64,000 nucleotides of DNA, from assembly GCA_009869945.1 (NCBI GenBank), contig WIXG01000377.1, positions 1-64,000 on the forward strand, written 5' to 3'. Origin of the DNA: Mesaphorura yosii (Eukaryota; Arthropoda; Collembola; Poduromorpha; Tullbergiidae). Both the position numbers and the translations under genes were made by a program. The notes under the pieces were generated by a model, which did no database searches, had not been told where the DNA came from, and saw only the letters and a program-made list of their open reading frames with translations. The stretch's first letter is position 1. The number at the start of each line of letters is the position of its first letter. Shown here one piece after another: positions 12,884 through 24,597 of this stretch.

Positions 12884-13486
12884 TCACCGATGCCTTCTCT
12901 TTCTGCTCCATGGTGGGAGTGGACTCGCCAAAATGGCAGGATCTCGACTGCTTCCATACCATCGACAAAGCTGATCCACAACGTTTTGTCTGAAAATTCC
13001 GTTTGGACGACACTCGCGGAATTTGGCAATCGCATCAGAAATGCTGTACTTGAATTTGTGCACCAGGAATGCGCAGACCAAAAATCCTGTCCGATTATAA
13101 CCATGAGTACAATGAACGGCGATCAGCCCATCTGGAGATGCGTCGAGGAAATCTGAGCATATCTTGTTGAACTCGTTCACGGTGGTACGACTCATGTGCT
13201 CGCCCCCGCCTTCACACTTGACCTTTCTGTATGTGATTCCCATCGCTTCAACCTGCTGTTTAGGGTAGTACTTGTCGGTGAATGTAAGGTCAATCCATAA
13301 ACCGATCTCTCGCTGGAATTTGTCTTGGGCAACTTTTACGGCTTCGGTTGGAGTGAAACACAAATCCGCTCTCAAGCATTGGTTGTATCCCATCCTCAAC
13401 GGCGTTTTGAAACAGAAAAACCTTCCATGGATTATTTCGTCAGCATACTTTGGGCACGCCAGCCATCCGTCTGGAATTGGAGGCAT
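12884..13486 (-). CDS. RNA 5'-triphosphatase-type dual-specificity phosphatase (stand-alone)
   Basis: A single uninterrupted exon encodes 200 residues from MPPIPDGW at 13486. The sequence follows the N-terminal RNA-triphosphatase domain of metazoan capping enzyme: an early WLACPKY, an IDLTFTDKYYP stretch, and the cysteine phosphatase loop HCTHGYNRTG at residues 125-134 (nucleophile Cys126, Arg132). It ends with FRECRPNGIFRQNVVDQL, the family's closing helix. Such domains remove the gamma phosphate from RNA 5' ends. Capping enzyme adds a C-terminal guanylyltransferase; here the stop follows directly and none is present, so a PIR1/DUSP11-like or baculovirus PTP-like stand-alone enzyme is the better reading. 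A 3' splice-site-like tract (GTTTTGCAG) lies just before the start, so a 5' UTR intron is likely and I chose the second Met over the one at 13513. Confidence 0.88.
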   Translation of the reverse strand: MPPIPDGWLACPKYADEIIHGRFFCFKTPLRMGYNQCLRADLCFTPTEAVKVAQDKFQREIGLWIDLTFTDKYYPKQQVEAMGITYRKVKCEGGGEHMSRTTVNEFNKICSDFLDASPDGLIAVHCTHGYNRTGFLVCAFLVHKFKYSISDAIAKFRECRPNGIFRQNVVDQLCRWYGSSRDPAILASPLPPWSRKRRHR

Positions 13487-13513
13487 TGTGACACGTCTCT
13501 GCAAAACAAACAT

Positions 13514-14782
13514 CGGTGTCGCTAATTAGATCCGATAAGTAATGAGCGCAATTGCAGCTTTCTTTTTTCCAATACATCTAAACTCTTGTTCTCACAATTG
13601 TAATAGCTTTAATGTTTAAGATAATACCTTAATGAATTCCTTGAAATTCGTAATCCAGCAATCCCTTAACGTCCTATCGCCTTCATCTTCTCCTATCTCC
13701 ACGCCATGTTTGTGCTACGTTCTCTTGTAGTGTCGTGTGGTCCGATGGTCAAAGATCAGCCATTGTTTCCAGCCAGCAGCAATTGAATCTGACTTTGGCG
13801 CAATTAAGACAACGCGACAATCAGTCCAATAATGCAATGCGACGAGTGCAGGATCAGTAAACGCAATTAGCTGAGGTTATACTTGAGGATGTTGTGAGCG
13901 CTGCGCTGTCTGCGCTGCTGTATTAATTATTATTGGAAAAATCACTGACTCGTGTCTGTATTCAAAACGATCAATTTGTGCGCTCAAGGAAATTGGCACC
14001 ACTTAAACACGATACACGACATGACTGACCGGATGCGTACGAATGGGAATGGGATGAAAATGTAAAGATGTGCAATGTGTTCAAGTAAGGACAAAGGACA
14101 GCTTTTGAGAGTGTGATTGGCTATCCTCACAATGAACATGGCTTGAGCATGTTATCGCTGCTGTTAAATTATGTTTCTCCATTAAACACTTGACTTTCTG
14201 CAGTTAATTAAGCTGGGTAACTGGCAATTGGCTTCATTCATTATCATTGCTTTCATTGCTTTGAGATAAACCTGTTGAAGAGTCTCTGCTTGAAAGTAAA
14301 CTAGACGTAGACGGTCGCCTGCCAACTGTCTGAGAAACGATTAGCAGGCAAGATTGCAGTTGCACGTTGCAAGAGGCTCAACCAAAACTTGATTCGAGAA
14401 GCTGAACGTCGTCGTATTGCATTGAACAGCACGTAAATACGCAGCAACGTAATACGGAGAGTTGCATTCGTTCAACGTACTATTGAGGAGGAGGCTTTAT
14501 GTTTATATCAGCGTAAATTAATTGTAATTTATAAAAGTGTTAAATACATAATTATTCAATTAAATTAACAGTTTGTAGCTTGGTTTTAACTAGAGATCAG
14601 TGATAGGCAATTGGGTATCAAGCAAGATTTGTATTTTGGTAAGTGGGATCATCATCGTCATTAAATTAGGGCTGTCGGGCTGTGCTCTGCAATTATACTT
14701 GCTTTGCGATTGATTGCGAGATAATACGTCAGTTTTACTGCAGGGTAGTCGCAAGTCCTGAATTTTAATCAAAGCCGCAACA
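13514..14782. other. Intergenic between divergent phosphatase and Trnau1ap genes
   Basis: The flanking genes are transcribed away from each other, so this should hold both promoters and 5' UTR sequence, including a probable 5' UTR intron of the phosphatase gene. No coding signal, repeat or RNA gene was recognised. Confidence 0.45.
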
Positions 14783-16604
14783 ATGGCGATGGGAATGAAT
14801 AGCATGAACATGAATTCTGCAATGATGCAGCCCGGTCAAGTCGGCGTTCTCTGGATGGGTTCGGTAAGTATTACTGTGGCTATTTAATCATTTAGAAGGC
14901 TGGCTGGGGGCAATTATGAATCATTGTTGTCTGCATTCGCACTACTAAATTTTGTGTACTAATAGTTGGTACGCTAATTTGAATTTCAGTTGGAAAGATA
15001 CATGGATGAGAATTATATTCGCAACTGCTTCAGTCAAATGGGAGAAGTCATATCTGGAGTTAAAATGATGAAAAATAAGTTCACTGGTGAACCAGCAGGC
15101 TATTGCTTTGTCCAGTAAGTGGGCCTAGTCTAAGTTTTTGTGTCCTCAAAGTGTTCTCAAAGCCCATCTGCGCGAAAGTTTAACAAGGTTTGCTTTGTTC
15201 AGATTTCCTGATGACTTTTCTGCACTTACGGCGATGCATAAATTAAACAACAAGATGATCCCAAACTCACAACCGCCCACTAAGTTTCGGTAAGACATCA
15301 TACTGCTATTTGTCGTTAAATTTATGGCCTACCAATCCCATTGCTTAATGACTCACTAACCCACTTACGTCCAATTCTAGGCTGAATCACACATCGCTGG
15401 GTGGAAAGTCAGCCATGGATAAAGACTTTTCTTTGTGGATTGGAGACTTGAGTCCTGATGTGGATGATTATACTTTATACAAGGGATTCGCTTCCCGCTA
15501 TCCATCAGTTAGACTTGCAAAAGGTTGGAACTCTTTCATTTTTTGAATACTGCTTTTAATATTTAATGTCCTGATTTGATTCCAATTCCATACATTTCAT
15601 CAAACTTTTAGTCATTTTGGATGCGAACGGATTCAGTAAGGGTTATGGTTTCATCCGATTTGCTAACGAGGACGAACAAAAAGATGCACTTCTTCAAATG
15701 AATGGGTACAAGGTATTTAGCGACACAATTTTCTGAATTTCTGCAGTTTTGGCAGTAATACATCAGGCATTAATTCTGTAGGGCGTTGGTAGCAAGGCCT
15801 TGAGAGTAAGCATTGCAATCAACCGAGCTGGTGGCCAAAAGACGAGCAACCCGATGCAAGGTCAAGCCATGGCCGCAGTTCAGGCAATGTGGTGAGTCAG
15901 CAAAGCTAATGTTTAAGTTATGCTACGAATGCTGTACACTAATTCCGCTTTAATTGCAAATGAAATTCAGGAGCGGACAGACTGCTCCGCAAGGACCGCC
16001 ACAAGCTGATCAATACAATCAGTACTACGAGCAGTACTACCAGAACTACGCTGCTTGGCAAAACTATGGGAATTACTATGATCCATCATATACATATGCT
16101 CAGCATCAGGCGCATCCTCACCAAGCCCAGTACATCCAGGGATACCCTGGAGTCGCAATGCCAATGGTAGGTGCTCTTGGTCACCCACAAGGGCAACAAC
16201 AAGACGATGAGTTTGAACTCGTCGGTAAGTGAAAGTTAACCAACGACATCTGGCTTGCTTTCTCCTTTATGCTTTCTCAAGAACCTGTAATAACAATTGT
16301 CCGAATTCCTAACACTCCTTTTTCCAAAGCCCTGACTTTCCAATTTTAAACATCCCTTGCTAGACGATCCTCCTGGCTTGTCTTTTATTTGACTGAAGTT
16401 CGTCTTTCTTGTGCATTTTTGAAATTCTAAAAGGATTCTAAATAGAAACTCACCTTGAATGACTGACTGACAGAGCATAGCTTGCCGGTTGATGTGGACC
16501 GTCTTAACAATGAACTAATTGCAAGATCCAACGACCTACTTGATGCTATGGATGAATCCAGATGGTTGCCGAAAGGAACATTGGAAATTCCCCTCAACTA
16601 TTAA
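14783..16604 (+). CDS. Trnau1ap: tRNA selenocysteine 1-associated protein 1 (SECp43), two RRMs
   Basis: Eight exons (14783-14863, 14990-15114, 15203-15289, 15381-15523, 15612-15712, 15782-15891, 15971-16224, 16474-16604) join in frame to 343 residues. RRM1 begins VGVLWMGSLERYMDENYI and has the RNP1-like strand AGYCFVQF. RRM2 begins FSLWIGDLSPDVDDYTLY and has KGYGFIRF. A tyrosine- and glutamine-rich segment follows (QYNQYYEQYYQNYAAWQNYG), then a short conserved end, DESRWLPKG. This order and the start LWMGSLE are typical of SECp43, which binds tRNA-Sec and supports its methylation and selenoprotein synthesis. The length is close to the vertebrate 287 residues plus an extended Gln/Tyr region. 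It implies a working selenocysteine pathway, which many insects have lost. Polyadenylation may use AATAAA near 16863. Confidence 0.94.
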
Positions 16605-19170
16605 ATAACTTCATTTGGAATTTGGTACACATCAGATCGTCGTTTTGTTTCACCATCAGCTCAAGAATGGTATAGTTTTTTTCAATTCTAATCAGTACAA
16701 TTAAGAAATGTGACCTGTTAAGCTAAACTACAAGACGGCTCTCTATGCTTTTAGTTAGAAATGATATATGCGCTATGATTACGAACGTTGAATTTGTTAA
16801 ATGTGTGCTGTCATTTAAATGTGGTGTACTATACGAATGTGTGTTTTGTTGATAGTATTAGTAATAAATATTACGTTGTAATTAACAAAGTTCAATGCTA
16901 TGCTATTGAAATAACCCAAGCGGAATATTGGGCTAGGATGTTTATTTGAAATATTGGAATTTTATAATTATCTTCCTGTTGAGTTGAGTTGAGTGTATGC
17001 TATTGCATAGATAAGGTTGTCATTATTGATAATTTTTAACTTGCGCCAAGTTCTTGACCAACGTTTTGAAAGAGCACATTTATTTAAGACTGCTAAACCT
17101 CGCCATGTGCCTGGCTAAAAAAGAAAATTATAATACTTGAATCCCATTGGTAGAAGTCATGAAAGCGATGCGTTTCTTATAAAAATCAGTCCAATATTTA
17201 ATAACGATGAACGATGATTAATATTATCGGTTATCCGCTCGCTGTGATGTGCGCCGACTAATGTAATATTAATGAGTTAGCTTGAATTGCGCAATTGAAA
17301 AGTAATTTAATTCTAAAAACAGCATGCTGCCTTTTTGAGAAGTTAAGAAGGGAACTTGAAGAAAGCTTACATCCTATTCAAATACCTGATTTTATTCAAT
17401 TCTTTGAATAGCTACGAAGCTCTTAATCGCTTTTACTGCAAGTTGGTTGTACATAGTAAATGGTTTGTGATAAATCTATTGTGAAGATAACCTACGCAAG
17501 CGATAGAATAGAGATTTCAATTTTAATACCAGGTTGTTTAATTGAATGCATTTTAATTTATTATCACCATTTTAAACTATAAACATTACGTTTTTTGTTT
17601 CGCACTATCGCATTCAGCATTCTGCACTCGAACTGAATAGACTCATTCATTTTAATTATTCCATTGTAACATTTCAAACCTTATCAACTGGATAATTATA
17701 AGTAAGTCAACTTCTTGTATGTTTTAATTGTCAGTCGCCGTCGTCATTCGTGCGATACTTGAATCAAAGCTTTTAATGTGCTAAGATTATTACACAACGG
17801 AACAATTCTGACAATGAACCTAAATAATTGTTGCACTGATGCGATAAACATTCGTGTTTTGTGTCGTGTCGTGTATATAAAACCAGTTAGAGAGTAGATT
17901 CGTAGATTGCGTGTGCATGAGGCACGTGAAGAAGAGGAACCAATGTAAATGTAAATTCAGTGATCGTACTCAGGTTTAAATCAAAAGATGTGTATCGAGT
18001 GTAACTTTGTTGCCTTGTCTTAAAGTTATAGTTAAGAAAATGTTGAAATGTAGCATGAATTTATGGGAAAGCCACAGCAAAGAGTAAAAATACGGTCTTC
18101 GTTACCCAAATGCATGTGGCTAGAACCCTTACACGTGAAATGAGAGACTGTTGCATAATATTTCCTCGTTGCTCTGAATGATTAAAGTACCAGACTACAG
18201 ACTTAAAGTTATTGCTAATTCAGGAATCCTCTCGCTGAGGATCGTATTTAATACTGCTTTCTATTTGCACTATTGTACTTATGCTATGCTTAAGTTAAGG
18301 ATAGGTTAAGATTATTCGTACTAGATGTAAGTTTTCGTGCTGATAAATTTAAGTTTTCCTCTGAAGTCTAAATTATTCGATATTCGTTTTTGAACAAGTC
18401 AATGTTAATTTCTAAGCTTTACGGTTGAAAATGCGTCTTTAATGTCAAACAAAAATCAGAAAGATTAAAATTCAAATTCGACAACAATCATTTGCAGAAT
18501 GCCCATTCTTTCGTAAAGCTCTTTGATTTGACTGCGTAGCAGTATTTCAAAATTCCATTGCACCGGCCTCTTCAGATTCGAGGAGGTGTGTTCATGGTGG
18601 GATTTTTGATACGTTGCGATGAACGATTACGGTGGGTTTCCCGTTCTTGCACACGTGTACTCGTCGATGTATAATTATATCATCACTGTAACAGACAACT
18701 TAATGAAACTTTGTTGTTGCTTGGAATCCGAGCGGAGGAAGGAGAATTTGAGGATTTTATTAAGCACAAAAACTGGATCAATAATACGTACGCACTTTGA
18801 GAGCTAACGATTAGGCAATTAAGCAATCAGAATTGTTGAGAGAATTTTTTGTTTTTCTATTTCAAATAGCGTGTAATGAATTCGCACTTCATCTAGGGTC
18901 AAAGTGTCACCAAGAATAAGGTGTTACATAATCGTAGGCTGGTTCATCTACATTGTTGCTCATTTTTTCGTTCTGGGGGGCAGAAAAAATGGCTGCTTCG
19001 GATTCTGAGATTAGAGCGTAGAAATTCGCAAAACGCAACACAAAGTAGAAAGGGCAAAGTCCAAAATTGTCTCAACAAAATCGCAATGAAATATGCTTTT
19101 AGTCGTTCTCAGTCTCAGAAGGATACGAGGTTAAAATTGTTAGTCTCCTCACGGGAAATTGTGACTTGGC
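16605..19170. other. Long AT-rich non-coding stretch
   Basis: No supported gene. The left part is probably the 3' UTR of Trnau1ap (AATAAA near 16863). The rest is AT-rich with only short chance frames. The right end should contain the promoter of the acyltransferase gene. Confidence 0.45.
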
Positions 19171-21028
19171 ATGGCTGCTGCTTGCAATTGTGTAATAAAG
19201 TTCGCGTTGTACTTGTTCTGGTGGATTATATTTCTATTTCTTGGTCCAGCCATAGCGTGTATTTTAGGCTTGTTCTATCTCGGTAAAACTTTGGTAATTG
19301 AGCCGATCGCAAAATTGGTGATTTCGAAAAGAGCTCATCGGCTGGATGCGTTTGACAGCGTGTTGGCCATTGACGACTTTTGGGGAACTCCGTTGGCCAC
19401 GATTGGCCTGCTTTTAACAATAGATGGAAAAATCGACATTTTAGAGGTGAGTTGAGACACTGACAATACTTTCTACACACCCAGTATTGATTATTGATAT
19501 TCGCCCTTAGTTTCGCCGTCATTTTAAGGAGAAAATCTTAGAGGTAACTTCAAAAGACGGAAGGCTCATTTACAAGAAGCTGAGGAAAATCCCGAAACAA
19601 TTTTGCGGGTACTTCTTTTGGGAGCCATGTGCTGATTTTCAGCTGGATGAGCATATCACAGAAATTGATTGCTCCCATTCACAAACTGAGGACAAGAATG
19701 AAGACTTTGATGAGAAATTGAGAAAATGTTGTTCGGTGCAAATGAAAAAGGCGCTTCCGAATCAGAAACCATTATGGGATATCACGATTCTCTCCAATTG
19801 TTTGGATGATGGAATGTCAGCGGTCTTGTTCAGATTTCACCACTGCATTGCAGACGGGTACACGGTCATTAAGTTGGTTGATCGGTTTACTGGAACAAAA
19901 ACTGCGATCAACCCAAGCACGGCGTCCTTCGGGCAATTAAAAAGCCTGAAACAAGGCAGTCTCAGGGACAGAATTTCGTCATGGATAGGCTGGGTAAGAA
20001 ACTTCGAACACAGAAAATCTGTGCAAGCAGCAATAGCGAGTTAAGCTTGCGATAACTTTCAGGTACAATTTATAATTCGGACTCCATCTGTCATTGCCCA
20101 TTTATATTTTGACAACTTGTTCCACTCCAACATATTCACATCAAGAAAGACCAGTAAAGACTTTGTCTTTTCTTGGACCTCGGTCTCGCTCACGCATCTT
20201 CGAACGATCAGACAGCGAACAAAGACCCGCTTCGCCACGTTGGGCATGGCTTTGTTGAGCGGTGCCCTGTCAAGGCATTTGGAGTCTCAGTTTGCAGGAA
20301 TCCAGGATGAACGCAATTTGCGAATATTGATGCCTTTGCCCTGGCCCAATCACCCAGTGCATAAAATGACCAATCACTGGTGAGTAATAGCAGAAAGAAT
20401 TAAGGCAGCATTCGCCAATTGCCAGCTGCCAACTTTAGTCTTGTGTTTAAATAATTCAGGACAATGGGCAATGCGATGGCTTCGCAAGCCCGCGACCCGC
20501 TGGAAAGAGTTCAGAAAACACAAGCAAGCTTTGCGGCAATGTTAAACTCCGGGGCTCCAGTTTGGTGTCGCCTACTTGGACCGAAAATAATTGCATTACT
20601 TCCCAAAACAATTCTAAAGTTTATTCTTTCGTCAAATCGCATCGGCAATGGCATTATTTTCACAAGCGTTCCTGGTTCATCCGAAAAGAATTCCATCAAA
20701 CTTTTAGGACAAGACGTGGTGAGCATGATCCCCATGATTGGGCCGCAGTACACACAAACGGGTAGAGTACACGACAATTTTGGAATTGAAAAGCAGGGTC
20801 AGGACAATAATTATCATGCCATTTGCAGGGGTTGTGTGCTTGATCTTCACATACGATGGCAAGGCAAATTGCACAATCACAGGGAACATTGACATAATGA
20901 AGAACCAAGAAAGCGTTGACAGGCTTTGCCAGGAATTCTTTCAGGAAGAGGTAACCTCGATGTTGCTGGCTTCAAAGGAGCTTTCGAGTGACGCAAAGTT
21001 CCCACTCCTTGCTCATCAGATTGTCTGA
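19171..21028 (+). CDS. Wax ester synthase/diacylglycerol acyltransferase-family protein
   Basis: Five exons (19171-19446, 19511-19993, 20063-20379, 20460-20761, 20829-21028) join in frame to 525 residues. A hydrophobic N-terminal segment (about residues 8-45) suggests a membrane anchor. An early motif, AFDSVLAIDDFWGTP, matches the family's substrate-entry region. The catalytic motif HHxxxDG is intact as HHCIADG at residues 202-208. The C-terminal part has GIIFTSVPGS and MIPMIGPQYTQTGVVCLIF, as in WS/DGAT proteins. Bacterial members make wax esters and triacylglycerol from acyl-CoA. Arthropods have related genes, often annotated as putative O-acyltransferase WSD. A role in surface lipid or storage lipid synthesis is inferred. 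A possible poly(A) signal lies at 21093-21098. The last acceptor was chosen at 20828 because it alone keeps the frame. Confidence 0.86.
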
Positions 21029-21336
21029 TGAATGTTTGCCTGTGGAGAGTTTGGGTTCAACGGCTTAATTAATTATTGTAATTTGTAATTGTAATAAAGT
21101 GTGACTTAATCCTCGTGCAGAAGTTCATCTCCGTGATTTAATTAACCGAAGCTGTGCTGCATTGCAGCTGTTCACTTTCTCTTGTGCCCAAAACAGTTCA
21201 TGATTATTCACGACAGAGATTTATCGGATTTCTAAGTTGAGCTGATACTCTCAACTCTAATCAGCACGAAGCCCAGTCGTCTGCCCGTTGCATCCTGAAC
21301 AAGACGCGTTGATCGTTTAATTCTGTCCTGCACAAA

Positions 21337-21903
21337 ATGAACTCGAAGTTCTTCGCTTGCATTGGCCTTCTCGGACTGCTGTGCCACGTAATTCATTTCA
21401 GACGAATGAAGCTGCTTCTGTCAAGTAACTGTGTGACCAGCCTGATCTTATCTCTGTGTTATTTTGTCAATTCAGGTGCAGGCGAGGCCGCAGGTGATCG
21501 CAGCCGGATCTGACGAAAGCCAGGTGCTCGTGGAACGACAAAACAACCCAATCAACGTTATTCCGGATTGGGTCTCAAATGTAAATCATTCATTCTTTCT
21601 TTCGTATCAGTCGGTCAGTCAAACATGGTTTTTGTGTAGTAGTTGACTCATTCTTAACCCTAACAGGCCCTGAATGGGCAAGACTCAACAACAGGACCTT
21701 CTCCAGTGTCAATTCCCGGAGTTGCAGCAACAACCCGGCGCCCACAGATAGGCGATGTGATCAGCACCGGACTTCAAGGCTTGTTCAATGGAATTATCAG
21801 GGCGCCCGGCCAGATCGCTAATCGCGTGCAGGGCATTCTGGATCAGCTTATTAGAAGGCCCGGAACCGGAACGAGCACTCCAATTCCGCCAATTCTCGGT
21901 TAA
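21337..21903 (+). CDS. Small secreted protein, uncharacterised
   Basis: Three exons (21337-21387, 21476-21580, 21667-21903) give about 130 residues, with all introns in phase 0. The first exon encodes a signal peptide (MNSKFFACIGLLGLLCH, then VQARP with a likely cleavage site near ARP). The mature protein is polar, with a short helix-prone repeat-like region (GLQGLFNGIIRAPGQIANR) and a Pro/Thr/Gly-rich end. There are no cysteines after the signal. AATAAA at 21994-21999 would end the transcript. The next gene has the same exon plan and a similar GlyxxGly-hydrophobic segment, so the two may be diverged tandem duplicates. I do not recognise a family. Confidence 0.72.
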
Positions 21904-22462
21904 AAACCACTCTTTTCTTGAATGGTTTTCACTTTAAGAAGTCATGATTATTCATTTGTCAGACATGCACGACTATTCGAATTTTCGTTTCTCAATAAAT
22001 AATTCAAAAATGACTTTTTGTTACGTCGAACGAATCCTTGCTTCGAAAGATTTGTGTCAGACATTTATAATGGCATGAATTAAAGCCCACTTGATCATCC
22101 ACGGACCGCTCATTTGAAATGTTAGCCTTTTTCGAGGCAAATACACATGTAGACAAGTGTCCAGATACAACCAGATGAAGATGAAGCTCATATTCGAAGA
22201 TCCCAATTAATTATCATAAAGGAGTTAATGACACTGGAACATGTTGACATAATTCCGCCACAAAACTGCAAATCCAGATGTGTCAGGTGTCTTTCTAAAT
22301 TTCGAGTGTGGCACATCAGCATTAAAGACACTGCACTGTCTTTTAATTAGTAAGAGTGAGTAGCGTCCACGCAACCGAGTTGCCAAACGTCTGACAGCGG
22401 ACAGCGATTTCTTCAACTGCGGTTCTCAGAATTACCAAATTGACGTTTGGCGTTCGCCAAGA
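21904..22462. other. Intergenic between two small secreted-protein genes
   Basis: Holds the poly(A) signal of the left gene at 21994 and presumably the promoter of the right one. No other feature seen. Confidence 0.45.
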
Positions 22463-23230
22463 ATGGGGAAACATCTTTTAATCCTATTAGTCATTGAATT
22501 CAACTATCTTTGTCTGGTAAGCTTGGAAACTTTTGTGACATTTATTGTATTGGTAAACTGGTAAACTGAGACCTCGTGCACAGACGCAGTCGATTCCTGT
22601 GAATGGATACGATGATCATGTGGTCATACTGAAGGAGAATCACGTTGATGACCACGGCCACTATGTGCAAGTAAAAGTCGAGGAGCAAGAACAGGTAAGT
22701 CCGCTACAATCACGCAACGCAGGTGGGGTTACACGTCACCCTAACACGGCTGTGCGCAGGTGTTGGTGCCTGCTAGCTCTCTCAGGCACGGCCGCGTAGA
22801 CTCGGAAATCCTGCGTGACGAGGACGAAGATGAGGAAACGACGGTTCGAGGTCCGGGGTACCAAGGCATCCTGGCAGGCTTGTCCGGAATCTTCTCAAAC
22901 GTCGTGAATGGGAATCTCGGAAAGGTTGTGGAGAGCACCTTCAACTTTGTTCCGCCCGTGTATCAGGGCAATGTTCAAGGAGTCTACAACAGTTTGCTTG
23001 GAAAACCACCTCTCACAACTTCAACTGCGGAGCCTGAATCAGAGCCAGCAAAGGCTGTTGCGAGCACAGCAGCACCGGCGGCGGCCGCAGCGTCAGCGGT
23101 GGCTGGTGTGACTGCCGGTTCAGCTCCAGCTGGTCCAACGCAGAAGACGGCTCTGCAGGCAGCCATTGCTGCTTCCTCTGCCTCCGATGAAGACGAAGAT
23201 GATGGCCGTAAATTATTTTTACAAAAATAA
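22463..23230 (+). CDS. Secreted acidic, alanine-rich protein, uncharacterised
   Basis: Three exons (22463-22516, 22584-22694, 22760-23230) give about 211 residues, all introns phase 0. The first exon is a signal peptide (MGKHLLILLVIEFNYLCL). The second is rich in His, Asp and Val. The third has an acidic run (RDEDEDEET), a Gly/hydrophobic segment (GYQGILAGLSGIFSNVVNG), an Ala/Pro/Ser-rich low-complexity stretch and a second acidic run before the end. The Gly/hydrophobic segment resembles that of the neighbour at 21337, which shares strand, exon number and intron phase. AATAAA lies at 23312-23317. Extracellular matrix or secretion product is possible; no function is shown. Confidence 0.7.
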
Positions 23231-23725
23231 GTACTTGAACGAGTTATAAATATCATTGCATTTGTGCGTAATGTACGCGAGTCATTTGAAAAGGCAGGTG
23301 GTTAAGTCAGGAATAAAATGCACACTTGTGTTGCGAAATGCACGTGCTTGCATGTTTTACGTTGTGGTTTTCCCCGATCTCTTGTAAACGACCTCCTGCG
23401 CTCAAATTCTTGGAAAGAACTTGTCAGTACTGTGCTTTGTCTCAATAATTTGTGAACCCGTATTACACTGCCTTGCATGGTTGATGGCTTGACGTCAGAT
23501 CTAAGAGGTTTGACAAGAAATTAGCATGGGCCAAGTTTCGCGTTGTTCCTATGTTTTGCTGAGCAACATTTTTTGTCATCATACCCTGCGTCAATGTTCG
23601 GATGCAAGACGACGGTAAAACATTTAAATAGGAATGTATTTTCATGCTTTGTCGTAGTGAGTGAATTACATTGCTACTTTTGACGACGAGGAAGTTGATT
23701 AGTTGTGTTCTGTGTAGTGTGGAGA
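23231..23725. other. Intergenic before the Kazal gene
   Basis: Contains the poly(A) signal of the left gene near 23312. A weak TATA-like CATTTAAATAGG lies about 100 bp before the Kazal start. Nothing else seen. Confidence 0.4.
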
Positions 23726-24525
23726 ATGGGCCTCAATATCAACCCGTTTCTAATTTTTCTGAGTTGTGCATTAAGTTCATCCAGTCTTCCGCTTGAAAAT
23801 GGAAAATGCTCACCAAAGTGCTTAATACCAATTGATGTAGACGTCAAGTGTGGCTCGGATGGGATTTCTTACCAGAACATTGAAGAACTGAGGTGTGCAC
23901 GAGAGCGATGCTTTCCTGGTATGATTTACTTTAAGGATTGGCTAAGTTCGGTATTTATTGTGCTTGTGCTCTAAATCACAGACTTGAAGCTTGCGTACGA
24001 CGGAAAGTGCCGCAATACCTTCCAACTTGGCACGACTCGACCTGACTCGACAAGCACGCATTCGCCTGATTTATACAGGCCACACTCAAAATCCAGACCC
24101 AAATCTGAGTATCCAAAAATTCATTTCGCATCGAAAGATCCCGAGACTTACGAGCATGGAGTACACCACCAAGTCAACAGCCTCGTGCCCACAAGCAACA
24201 CGAGGCTTATTAAGTCGGGTCCAGGGAAGCAGGACCTGAAATGCAATGCAGACGATTGCGTGTGTGACTTGGTTCTGGCGCCGGTTTGCGGATCGGACGG
24301 AGTGACGTACGGAAATGATTGCATTCTAGACTGCATACGTAAATGCGATCCGGGTAAGTAGTTTATCAATTGGACATGTCATGGATGGGAAGTCGAACCG
24401 AAACTCGAATGAAGTTTTTATTTTATCTCTCAGTCGTCGCTTTTCATCATGGCGGATTTTGTGGGAAAATTTTCTTCCCGCTGGACCAGATACCTTTCTT
24501 CCGTGTTCTGAAAATGACAGCGTAA
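23726..24525 (+). CDS. Secreted two-domain Kazal-type protease inhibitor-like protein
   Basis: Three exons (23726-23918, 23982-24353, 24434-24525) join in frame to 218 residues. A signal peptide (PFLIFLSCALSSSS) is followed by a diverged Kazal-like domain with CGSDGISYQN and several cysteines, a long polar spacer of about 75 residues rich in Ser, His and Pro, and a clear second Kazal domain. That domain has CDLVLAPVCGSDGVTYGNDC, with its last cysteine in FHHGGFC, encoded by the third exon. Kazal domains inhibit serine proteases through a reactive loop near the second cysteine; in domain 2 this region is CDLVLAP. The target protease cannot be inferred. The gene sits in a run of small secreted-protein genes. 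Confidence 0.85.
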
Positions 24526-24597
24526 CCCGTCGTAATGCGTTTTATTTGTACTAGCTCAAGTAGTATTACAAAAAATGAAATAGTATTTAACTTTAGT

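Noticed and set aside
17874-17882. TATATAAAA as a promoter
   Set aside because: No transcript or reading frame follows within 1 kb, and the region is AT-rich, so a chance match is likely.
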